Source: Glandiceps talaboti (Eukaryota > Hemichordata > Enteropneusta > Spengelidae). From it: a stretch of DNA of 64,000 nt. The number at the start of each line of letters is the position of its first letter. Positions within the stretch are counted from its first letter, which is position 1. Where the stretch lies: positions 16,672,151 to 16,736,150 of the forward strand of contig NC_135563.1 in assembly GCF_964340395.1 (NCBI RefSeq), given 5' to 3'. A program made the translations under genes and the position numbers. Below the pieces are notes generated by a model. That model worked only from the letters and a program-made list of their open reading frames with translations, was not told the origin of the DNA and did no database searches. Positions 53,731 to 64,000 of this stretch are shown one piece after another.

Positions 53731-56700
53731 CTAGTGATAGAACAAGAACAATACACTACATTCAGATTACCAAAATTCAAGTACTATGTAATTATAGTAA
53801 CTGACTCTTTTCTGGAACCACGTACACTATTCATGAAGCAAATTGTCTGTACCTCGTACCGTGACTAAATATGATGTAATAACTGTGATTAACATCAGCA
53901 AATCCATGTCCTACTGAGCTGTGGTGGCCCGCATCCAGCAGCCTTGAATAACAAATATTTTACTTGACGAGTGCAATATTGCCGTGTTTGTTGAAAGCAG
54001 TGAGTTATAACTAATCCATCGATACTATCTAAGGCGGCGAAATGATACGACTGGCAGTAATAAAACTCAGAAAATTCCCTGGACGAAGAACTCGACAAAT
54101 CATTCGGCATACCTCCATGTACAGATAAGCTTAACGGTTACAACATTGAGGAGATTCAGTTGTTCGTGAGGTAACAATTGAAACGTATCTATTACAATGT
54201 AAATATTTAGTATTAGTGTTTAAGTACATAGTTTCACACTATATACCTCTCTCTCTGTTCAAATCACCTAATCAATGCCATGATCAAATAGTCATTGAAT
54301 TGTATAGTAATGTCATACCCGCGAGTTTCTAAAATAACATTCCTTGTAATAATGGTAGGTTTTTTCGTCAATTTATTATTATTAATGCAACTAATTACGT
54401 GTCTGCCTATGGCTGTTTTCGTTACAAAGTAGACACGATTTGGTTTCATGATCACATCTAGCGATCTTTTTTTGAGAAATTTTCAAAAATGACACAATTT
54501 AGTATCATTTGAGAAATGTTCGGCAGTTCAAAATGGCTCTTTTTGGTCTTCAGATATTTAACAGTCGACTGAACATTATGGATTAAGTAGATGATTACAC
54601 TTCAGTCCTTAAATCGCCGCTAATTACCAACAATTACTAAAAATAATAATATGATGATGACCACGGATGTTTTTATGAGATAACAGAATATAGGACGAAC
54701 TCACCATAGTGGGAGCTATGTATAAGTAGGCCTAGAGGTCAACTGCTTGTGGCGAATGAAGGTTACCATTCTGGTTCGGACAGGTACAAGACACTACATC
54801 AAAGTTGTCGACAACAATTAAGTAATCTGTAAGTACCAAATTTACAAATCATGCAGTCAGTCACCAGTAATCTTGCCTAACATCTACCCTGTCTCCCGTA
54901 GAGACGTCTAAGCGAGTTGCAAAAGGAGGGCATCACCAAAGCTGATTTAATCAGATTGGTTTGCTGCACTACACTCAGGCTGACAACGACATCGAGAATC
55001 AACAGGGATCATTGTATTGCCCCGGGTTATTATTATGCAAATCACACAAGGGGATGCATTCTGTGTGAGCCATAATGATCACTGTATTGATGTAAAATAA
55101 ACACTCTCGCATCAGATGTATGTCTGCCGTGAAATTACGATATGAAAACAGATCTACCAGTGATGTGGAACGGATTGTATAGTTGCATTAAAGTCTCCAG
55201 ATAAACTCATGTTTCGTTTCTACTACGTGACCAAAATCGGACAAACGGGTATAATTTCAGAAGCCTGGGTAAATTTGATCGATTGGTACACTGAGTCTCA
55301 GCTGAGACTAATTGGTCGTGGTTTTCTTGGTCGCATACTGTGTGCATGTGTTAGTGGGCAAGACCTTGTTGAACATAGCCTGAACGACGACCACGAACTC
55401 GATCGATAAACAATGGCCCTATTTTTAGTTAAAGAGTTTGACACAAAAAGACTCCTTCTGAATACCCCTGGTGAAACAAAAGTGACGGTCACCCCGCTTT
55501 AAAAGAATGTTGTAATGTAATTGGATGAGCGGCAAATGCATGATTGCCGATGTGGCGCTAAATAAGAACGAGTATATCAGTAGTGGGTAATTTCCTGAAA
55601 TATGCAAAGGAAATACCACAACAGTTATGACTTTAATTGATACGACATGGCGCGAATCATATGTGCATACGTCCACTACAGTGAATCCATATCGACGGTG
55701 TCACATGCCCGTTCATGAAACGAAGTCTGTTTTAATAAGTAACGTTATCCAGAGCCCTATTGGCTTTTTAGTTGTGCTTAAAAGATGCAATTGGATGGAC
55801 ACTGTTTTCTCATTACTACGGGTGTGAAACCGTGAAATGAAAACAATCAGCCAACCAAGGGAATGCTAAAAATATTTCCTATTAACCCATCGAATACACG
55901 CGAGTTAATTTCCAAGATAAACATGAATATGTTTAGATACACAGCTACTGTCTACATTTATTTTCTAAAGAAAGCGTGGCATCGATCGTTTGATTGCTTG
56001 GCTGAATATTACAATCAGGTTGCCTACGACTGGTGCTATTGGGAAACACTTTGAGGTATCCACGAGACATACTAACTGGGTTGCTGTTCATAAATCGGCG
56101 TATCTCTGTTGTATCTTTTATTTTAACAAAAACTAAAAATGCCCTACCCTACTGCATGAATTCATGCTGGCAAAAAAAATCTAAAATACCATAAAATTAA
56201 TCATACTTTTTCCTGACGGGGAATGGAGGGTGAACTAAAAGTGATTGTAAAAACACTTCGGAAAACCTGTTACAATTTTTCAAAAGCGTCTAGGAGCTGT
56301 ACACTAGCGTTTGATAGCGCCTACAGGAAAAAGGATTCTTTAATGCACTGAAGGCCGCCAATGCGCAATTGTTGTTATTCAGGCGAAATTTTGTCGCTGG
56401 CGCTTTGGAAATGGAAAATCACAGGCAACCTACCGTATTTAATTTCCGAATGGATGTTTCTAAGCTGCCGACGCAGATGACAAGTTTTCTGCCTTTGACA
56501 AGTAAATAGATACAAGAGTAGTTATGTTCCACAGAAAGGTTCATCAAGTTGATATCTGTATACATGAACCCGAATGAACGATATAAAGTTCTTGAAGTTG
56601 TCGTGAGCTGCACATTTGTTTTCGTATTCGAGTCCTGTCGAGTGGAAACAACGTGGTACACACACTGAGCAAGACGTAAACGCGTTTTAGAGCACTCCAA

Positions 56701-57113
56701 TAATCTGGAATAGACGTGATGATATTAACACTACGCCGACTACTGGCGTACTAACAGGCTGACTCGATATACCTTTCTATGCTTTGCCTTCTTTGCATAA
56801 TTACCAGAGCTTTAGTATGACGTCACTGTATGATGACGATTCCCCCAACGTCACATTTTCGATCTGCTTTCATTCAAAACATGCTATTATTTTCTTTTTC
56901 GCGCATGGCAATGACATAAAACTAAAATAGCACACATTATGTAACTGAACGACAAAACAGAATAGTCGTGTGGTGTAAATAAATCAAACTAACAACTGTC
57001 CGTCTGTTACCATTTTTATAGTTACACGCACATCCGTTCACTCACTTTCTATAGTGAGCGAAGCGTTACTTTTTATTCGTTTAAAAAAAATAATGATTTC
57101 TAATTTCTTTTAG
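53731..57113. other. Upstream region of the receptor
   Basis: It includes the candidate UTR exon at 54705-54826 and a perfect octamer, ATGCAAAT, near 55035. Promoter elements could not be placed. Short plus-strand frames at 55209 and 55627 are at chance length. Confidence 0.4.
54705..54826 (-). other. Candidate non-coding 5' UTR exon of the receptor
   Basis: On the minus strand a 122-nt segment is bounded by an acceptor-like TTGGTACTTACAG and a strong donor, ATG|GTGAGT (GT at 54704). It lies 975 nt upstream of the possible acceptor at 53731. It holds only short upstream reading frames. The same stretch also carries a plus-strand donor (GTAAGT at 54829), so the direction of any transcript is ambiguous. 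Confidence 0.25.
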
Positions 57114-57212
57114 ACTTAGAACCTCAAATTGTCAAGCATGCGGTGGTCTGCTGTCTTTTACCAATTACAACCACCAGTGACCTGGTTTCTTCGGTTAAGA
57201 AGACAGGCGAAC
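57114..57212 (+). CDS. Candidate internal exon of an unidentified plus-strand gene
   Basis: This 99-nt segment is flanked by a very good acceptor (TTTCTAATTTCTTTTAG) and a consensus donor (C|GTAAGTA). One frame is open throughout: two bases of a split codon, 32 codons, then one base, so the exon is symmetric (phase 1-1). The peptide begins L-E-P-Q-I-V-K-H and includes V-V-C-C-L-L-P. The other two frames contain stops. It may belong to a gene continuing to the right of the window. No family was recognised. Confidence 0.3.
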
Positions 57213-59632
57213 GTAAGTACAATAATAAGAAAGTATCCAGTCATTCTTTTGTGAATTCATAAGCCGTAAGAAATACCTGCATATTGACGAGTACACGTTT
57301 TCAAGGTAAAGAAGTAGTGCTCATTAAAGCTATTACAATCTTTTGTGCTTCGGGGTTATTGTAAAGAGCGCCGTCCATCAGCTGTTCACACCGGCGTGAA
57401 TAACCTCCACTTCAGTTCTGAATCAGTGGTCTACCATTACGTAACTGCTCCACATTTTTATACTACATACCGTTTAATGACTCATAAATTGTATGTAATA
57501 ATATCAGCATTTCAAGTCTAACCAATAATCACACAAGGACATTACTACCTACAATCAAGTTACTATGGTTACAATGATGACGTTGACGTCGAAATGTTGT
57601 CTACGTTTTAGGGGAAACGTAATACTATTTTAATTTATATTGATGACAGAAAACTGTAAATATGCAATTCGTTTATCTTACGAACGAGTCAATCAGACAA
57701 GTGTAAAACAAAGCTCTTTAGGTTTGTAAACTCATTCGGTTCTAAGACTTAGGAATTAATTAAAAGTTTCTCATGACGTAGCGAGTTTTTTCAGTTCACT
57801 CTTTCTCTCCACCACCCTCAGATCACCCTCCATTCCTCCCCCGAATCACTGAGCAATTGAATAAACACTGTCGGAGTGTGAAGTCACCGTTCTTATCTAC
57901 TTTAGTGACTTTCAGTTCAGGCTTACTAATAACCACAGACTGAAGTTGACTTGGAAACTAATTAAAAAAAACAACAGATTGACAATGTAGCGTAATTCTA
58001 ATTTTCCATTACACAAACTATAGAAGCTTGTATTTAACGATGTTGGGGTCGCATTGTTACCATTTTGCAATTAAACATACAATGTGACACATTAGACTTG
58101 ACGGCACTTGTTCTTGCAAACCTTTAACCGTAACCCTAGGCAATGTAATGGATATCGGAAAGCAAAGTTGGAATGGAAAGCAGAGCACGACAGACAGATA
58201 CATTTGGATTGCCCCATTGTGGCAAGCTTTAAGCCCGGGTACGTTTAGTATTTGCATTACATCAGAATGAAAAGAAGGGCCCTTGATTATCGCCTTTACT
58301 CACAACTTCGATGCTTGTACGTGCAAATTAGTCTAATGAGTTTAATGACACGGAATTCAATAATAGACCCTCAACTGATTTATTTCTGGATGAACCACCA
58401 ACCTGTGTGACCATTGGAATTGACGCAAGGCGCTCAAACTCGCGTAGGTTGTGTAAGCTAAGGGCTAAAGTTATCAGTATTTTCATTTCAAAGGTTCCCC
58501 TTACTCGCTCAGTTTGACGTAATGGAAACGAATAAATGTGGATTATAGGTACATGTTAATTAGATTCTAAATTTGACTGATTCATTTGCCCAAATAATGA
58601 TTCTTGAACAATTAATTAAAGCAAAGTATTCATGGCATCTAAACGAATTTTGTTATTGGATGAAAAACATACTTGTCATATATATTGTGAACTTCGTTAC
58701 AAAATAATAGTAATTCACCAAGTGAAATACAATTGATGTCGTTTCCTGGGTAACAAACACGCCTCTGCTTGCTCCCTCTGCAGTGTCGCCTATGTTACAT
58801 CAACTAATCACGGTTCAGTATACTTTTATACGTTAGCTGCTTAGATACCATTCTTGTACTACACGTTGTCGTTTTCGTAAACCCTGAACTATCAACCCAC
58901 CTCCAAACTAATAAATAAACATATTCAACCAACTCAGTAACCCGAGTCATGCACCTGAAAACCACCTGAAAACGTCATCCTATTGAGGACCCCAAATTAG
59001 TTTTAATTTCTTTAAATTCCATGATGTTGGAATTTCAAATACATTTATTGTTTAACTGTAATGCCAATACTGATAGTACTGACATTCAACCCGCAAATGC
59101 CCGGTATCGAGGGTGACAGGCCCGGGGGTGAGAGGTAAAGGAATAAAGGTATGAAGGATATGGAATCAAAGTTGTGTACACGATATGCCCTTATATGGAC
59201 AAGTATGCACAACTAGCTAAGCTTGGTAATATCTCAGACCTCAAATACCATGTCCCCAATGGTACGTACCTATACACGCACGCACGCACGTATGTATGTC
59301 TAGACCTGTCAAGATCTGTCTACCTTTTTGTCTGCCCTACCTGTTTCTTTATATTTAATTGAATTGAAATGAAATTTATTCCACCAGAGATGGACATAGG
59401 GAGATGGCGGTCGACCATTTCATTTCACATTTGTTCCATGCCATTGCCTTACTCCCCAATCATTGATTTACATACGTGACCGGGACTAGAATTGAGTACT
59501 TCAACTTTCGTTGCCAACCAAGTCTTCAAATTCAATTCATTTTAATGAAACTCTGAATAATATGGCGGGATTATTAAGATACTCTTGAACCACGGATTTT
59601 CACTGTCATAAACTTGCTATAGATCATAGACA

Positions 59633-59648
59633 CCCCCCCCCCCCCCCC
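59633..59648. repeat. Poly-C run of 16 bases
   Basis: A pure C16 homopolymer. Its length is prone to sequencing and assembly error. Confidence 0.9.
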
Positions 59649-61159
59649 ATGTTGGTGGAGGGTCTGTAGCTAAATCAAATAAATCACTATGTGTGCGTGA
59701 GAGTGTGGTTTCAACTATCAGATCATACAGACTATTCTATTGTGCGCATTTCATACATTGAATAAAAGAGTCAATTTTCTTAGAAAATCAAACTCAAAAT
59801 GATATGACAATACGTTAAAATAAAGTTTTATTTACATCAACAAAATGTATTTGGATCTAGAGCTATGGATTAAAAAAAAGTCAACCTCCATCGTAGTTAA
59901 GTGTAGCCTTGGGTTCTTATTTTCGTGAGATATTCCGACTGTCACTTCGTATTTATAACTACGGTGCACGTGATTGATTAGCAGTTATTGAGTTATGACC
60001 GAAGGGTCATTGACCAGCCAGGATCGCCTCCACAGATACTTCAGCAATAAAATTACTCTCGAGTTTTCATGAAAAAAACCAATAACTTTATAGAAAACTC
60101 TGATGACCTTTTCTGATAAGGAATGTTCGAGAGGATCGTTATCAATTACTAACTTTGAAAGTTGAATGTGACGTCATCGTAAAGGACAGTGTTGTAAATA
60201 TAGGAATTTGTATTGGGTTTACACCTATCTATCTGGCTTTCAGAAATTACAATTATATATTTGGTTTTTGGAGGGGAGCGCATCTCCAGAGAACAGGTGG
60301 TTTGTAGTGGCATGAAGCCCATTCATTTGAAGTAAATTTATCTTAACGAGTAGGAATTGTTGTGGTTAGATCGAGGATACAATGAATAGAAGATATGAAT
60401 AGATTAATGATAAAAAAAATAATATACATGTATCTTCGACAGTCAGACAATGAGATAAATACAGACGGGGGAAATATGCACTGCTTATTAATCTGCAAAT
60501 TTTATGTACGTACAGGGATTTGACCAGGGTTCGAAAAAAATGCAAGGTCGGAATTTGAATTAGGAACTAACTAAGCAACAATTAAGATACAAAAGAATTT
60601 CTGACACATTTCAAATGATATCCTGTTAAATTGATTGATCTTCTCCATCATGTTCCGTTTCGTGGTGAATAAACTAATTGATATACTCTGAGCGTTGTAA
60701 TTGATCACAAATATAATCAATTGAAATGGATCTTAAAGGAAGTCAGGATATCAGCAGAGTAGGGAAAATGGATTAGAGTCAATACTGGAACCTGATATTA
60801 TACATCAAGCAAAGTATAAATGAAATGCGCTCCACCTTGACCACGGATACGATAACTAAAATAACATATACGTGTTTCCAGTTCAACGATAACGCTAATG
60901 GCCGCAGTGAACCAAGTGACGTGCGTTGTTTCCTCTCGTCTCCGATCGACATTTTCAATTAATAGAATTCGTTGATGTTTTTTTTCTACAACACTTAGCC
61001 GGACATTGCCATCAGCTAGTAATCGATATATGTATCACGTCTCCACAATTCAACATCAAATCGGTCAAAACACTGTGCTGTATCTACAGTACACGTCGAC
61101 ACAGAACACAGAGACCTACACCCATTACAGATATACATACATACCTACACCCAATAAAT

Positions 61160-61234
61160 ACATACATACATACATACATACATACATACATACATACATA
61201 CATACATACATACATACATACATACATACATACA
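61160..61234. repeat. (CATA)n microsatellite
   Basis: About 75 bp of CATA, with a few more interrupted units to its left. It is one of the few tetranucleotide tracts in the window of opposite polarity to ATGT. Confidence 0.97.
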
Positions 61235-62877
61235 TCAGCTCAGCCACAATTTCTGTATTTATTTATACAGCATTAAACCAAAGGTTATGTCATTGTGTAC
61301 AATTGTCATGATTATTCTATTCTAAATGATTTTTTCGTTGTCACGTTTTCGCTACGTTTTTGTCCTCGACTTGATTTCATTACCCCATGCTTATAATTTG
61401 TTTATCAGTTGGCTGACTAAATCTAATTACTTTTTGCTTTGCTGCCAAACGTTAAACATCATAACCTGAATTGGAATATATGCGTACTGCTTTAGGCCAT
61501 GATGTACCAACGAATTCAATTTTACTCTATTTACTGAATTTTTAAAGGGAAGAGATGAAGAGAATGTTTTATTAAAAATACTGTGTAATCCAATTTGTTC
61601 AAGGAACATAAATATTGCTTATTTGACATACGTAACAAGGCTTCAGATTGTTGTAAGATATGTCAATGCATGCCGTTTTTAAATCACAATAAATAAAAAA
61701 CTTTGATATATTTGAGGTTTATGATTTAATTTAATTTAATTTGACTTGTTTTCTGAAAAAATCAAATAGAGTAATATTCTATGATATTCAAGGTATTTGT
61801 TCACCGCTTTACGATTAAGATAAATCGTGTAATCACCATGGAAGCGCAATCAGCATGGTATTGATATCGTATACACACAGCGACAGAATTGAATTCGTCA
61901 AAAGACGGAGGAAGTGTGAAAATAGAGCTTAAATATAACTATATCTGTAATAAATAATAATAGTTAATTGTTACTGTTATCAAAGAAAGTAGACTTCCTT
62001 TTTTTAACCGAACTTGAAAAAAGTTAACGCCCTGAGTTGAAAGTGTGGTATTCGATATAAAACATACAACTTATAAGAAATTTGATCTTTCAAAACTGTG
62101 CACAGCTGTTTTACTTGTAAATTCTGTGCTAGCCTTGATTGTTAGCCAACAATTTCCACAACAGGTTGACAACGAGTTTCATCCAATACGACTTTAGATT
62201 GATTAAAAAGGGGTAGATAACGTTACATGTACGCCGCTTCACTACATTTTTCCGACAAGTGAACGGATGCTGTTTGTTAAGAGTCGCATCATATTACCCC
62301 TTCTGGTTATACTACTGCCAGAAGCATGAATGTTGGCCCTGGTTGCTCAGACTGCATCGTCAGACGGCGCCTCCTGTCATAATATGCTTTACTTCTTCTC
62401 TAAAATGCAGGTAATTTGATTTACAATGATACTGAGTTTGGAGGTTTGGCGATTTCACAAAGTGATGTGATAAGATTGTATTCTTATATCTGTTAACATG
62501 TTAAAACCAAAATATAATTGCACATGAACAGCAAACATGTTTCTACGTGTTTTAGTACTCATTGACGATGTTAGAAACATGTTTATTTATATGACTGGGG
62601 TTCTCGACTAAATTTGACACTGGCCTTGCCCGCGGCCCACCCAGTGTCACCAATTATTCAAGTGCACAAACCATATGTTGCAGCTAAAAAAAAATCACTA
62701 CACTGCTTTGATAGCACACCAATGGTGGATAAGTCAACCGAGACGTCATTAGGGTAGTAAGGTGATATTATCTGTTTATTGGAAATACTACATTGGAACG
62801 GCCAACGACAGTTCATCTTGCGTTGATACCAATCTTATGATTACAGTCTGAAAAATGAGATAATACATGACGTCATT

Positions 62878-62968
62878 GTCATCATCGCTGCCGCCGCCGA
62901 CGTCGTTGTCGTAATTATTATCAACTTCGTCGAAATCGTCGTCGTCGTCATCACCACCACCCCCCCCC

Positions 62969-63012
<44 letters not shown>

Positions 63013-63034
63013 CCACCACCACCACCACCACCAC
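62878..63034. repeat. Compound trinucleotide tract (GTC/ATC/CAC)n
   Basis: CGTCGTCGT, then a C-run, (ATC)n and (CAC)n. Poly-Asp and poly-Gly frames across it are artefacts. Confidence 0.96.
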
Positions 63035-64000
63035 AATCATCGTTGTCACCATCGTATGTAACGCTGAACGCCTTCACAACCAACATAACACCATAATACA
63101 TTTTGGTTGCAGTGACTATACGTTTCTTACGAGTTTTCTTTATGCTAGCAGACGGTTTAATATCCGCTACAGTAAGATTTATAATACAGTCTTATACTAG
63201 ATCGGCAATAGGTATTAGCTATAAGTATTACAATCAAGATTTGCTTAACACTGTCTAAGACTTAAATATTAGTTCGTATATGGTACAAATTGTAGATTTG
63301 TTATTGAATGAATTATCAATGTTGAAACACTTAATATTCATGAACATTGTGTTTTATCTATTTACTATGCCATACACGGTAGTCACAGACATTGCACACG
63401 TTTATAATTTAACTGTTGCTGTCACTTTACTCAACAATACTCAACCCCATTCTCAGCTGAATCCAATAAAAATAATTAGCTGTCAACGTATGAAATTTGG
63501 AAATAGAAGTCAAAGTGATATCGAACTCAACAAATTTAGAATCCAACATGGCCGCCAAACACTTTATGGAAAAATAAAATATATTCGATTTCATTGAAAA
63601 CAAAACAACGAAATGTCAAATTCCTTTTAATATTACATAATGATCAGAAGCAGGGTTTCATATGACAAAGTTTGGAGATATCTGTTCGAAATTTAGGGAA
63701 ATTGGACCACATGGCAAGTTATTCTTCTGTCTAGTCGTCTAGATACAAAATTAGACGTCAATCGGCATGCAGAATACCAATAACCGCAGTAGACAAACCA
63801 TAAATGCAAGAAGAAACAGGCGAGGTCGATATACTTCTCATCAATGAAATATATTCAAGAAGTAATTTAAGCAACGAAATTGAATACACAAAGGTTTAGA
63901 TGGATATAATGGTGAAGTGACCGAACTAATAATACCACAGTATAAGGTATCCTTGACACCCTACTCAACGCTCTATTAAATGTCGATACTCTGCAAAAGT

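Larger units (their letters stand above)
57213..64000. other. Right-hand intergenic or intronic DNA
   Basis: Beyond the candidate exon at 57114 I found no further exon that continues its frame. The region holds the C16 run, the CATA and trinucleotide tracts and a hairpin (62616-62648). A pyrimidine-rich acceptor-like site ends near 60999, but the frame after it runs into the CATA tract. Confidence 0.45.

Noticed and set aside
53262-53780. 172-codon minus-strand frame overlapping receptor exon 1
   Set aside because: It is an out-of-frame shadow of the receptor exon; the receptor frame has all family motifs.
63280-63597. 105-codon plus-strand frame near the right end
   Set aside because: No recognised motif and an AT-rich codon composition like the background; length is within chance.

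Overview
The window is AT-rich, non-coding-dominated animal (metazoan) nuclear DNA. The evidence is a G-protein-coupled receptor gene split by a GT-AG intron of about 33 kb, very abundant microsatellites, and a tRNA-derived SINE whose 3' tail is of a type common in marine invertebrates. The receptor sequence and the SINE suggest an invertebrate bilaterian, perhaps an invertebrate deuterostome such as an acorn worm. The species cannot be fixed from sequence alone.

The one securely identified gene is an alpha-1-adrenergic-type receptor on the minus strand. Coding exon 1 (53647 down to 52603) carries the extracellular N-terminus through TM6. Coding exon 2 (19338 down to 17777) carries extracellular loop 3, TM7, helix 8 and a very long cytoplasmic tail. 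Joining the exons at consensus splice sites gives an uninterrupted frame of 868 codons. The intron lies just after TM6, where vertebrate ADRA1 genes also carry their single large intron. The tail contains seven 39-nt (13-residue) tandem units, a coding minisatellite.

Layout: 1-17.5 kb is mostly intergenic and lies downstream of the receptor. It contains a pair of inverted terminal repeats (690/1833), a weak two-exon candidate on the plus strand (2832-3258), short tandem repeats, a trinucleotide tract (7.2 kb), a (ATGT)n/(ATGC)n array (14.0-14.4 kb) and a CA-rich minisatellite (17.2-17.5 kb) that may lie in the receptor 3' UTR. 17.8-53.7 kb is the receptor gene. Its intron holds a SINE, a Penelope/hammerhead-like fragment, a recently duplicated 95-bp repeat next to microsatellites, a long palindrome, several compound microsatellites, and two weak open frames of unknown identity on the minus strand. 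53.7-64 kb is upstream of the receptor. It contains a possible 5' UTR exon, a plus-strand candidate exon with good splice sites (57114-57212), and more microsatellites.

No bacterial-type operon, CRISPR array, rRNA or functional tRNA gene was seen. Most short open frames here are translations of simple repeats or are at chance length.
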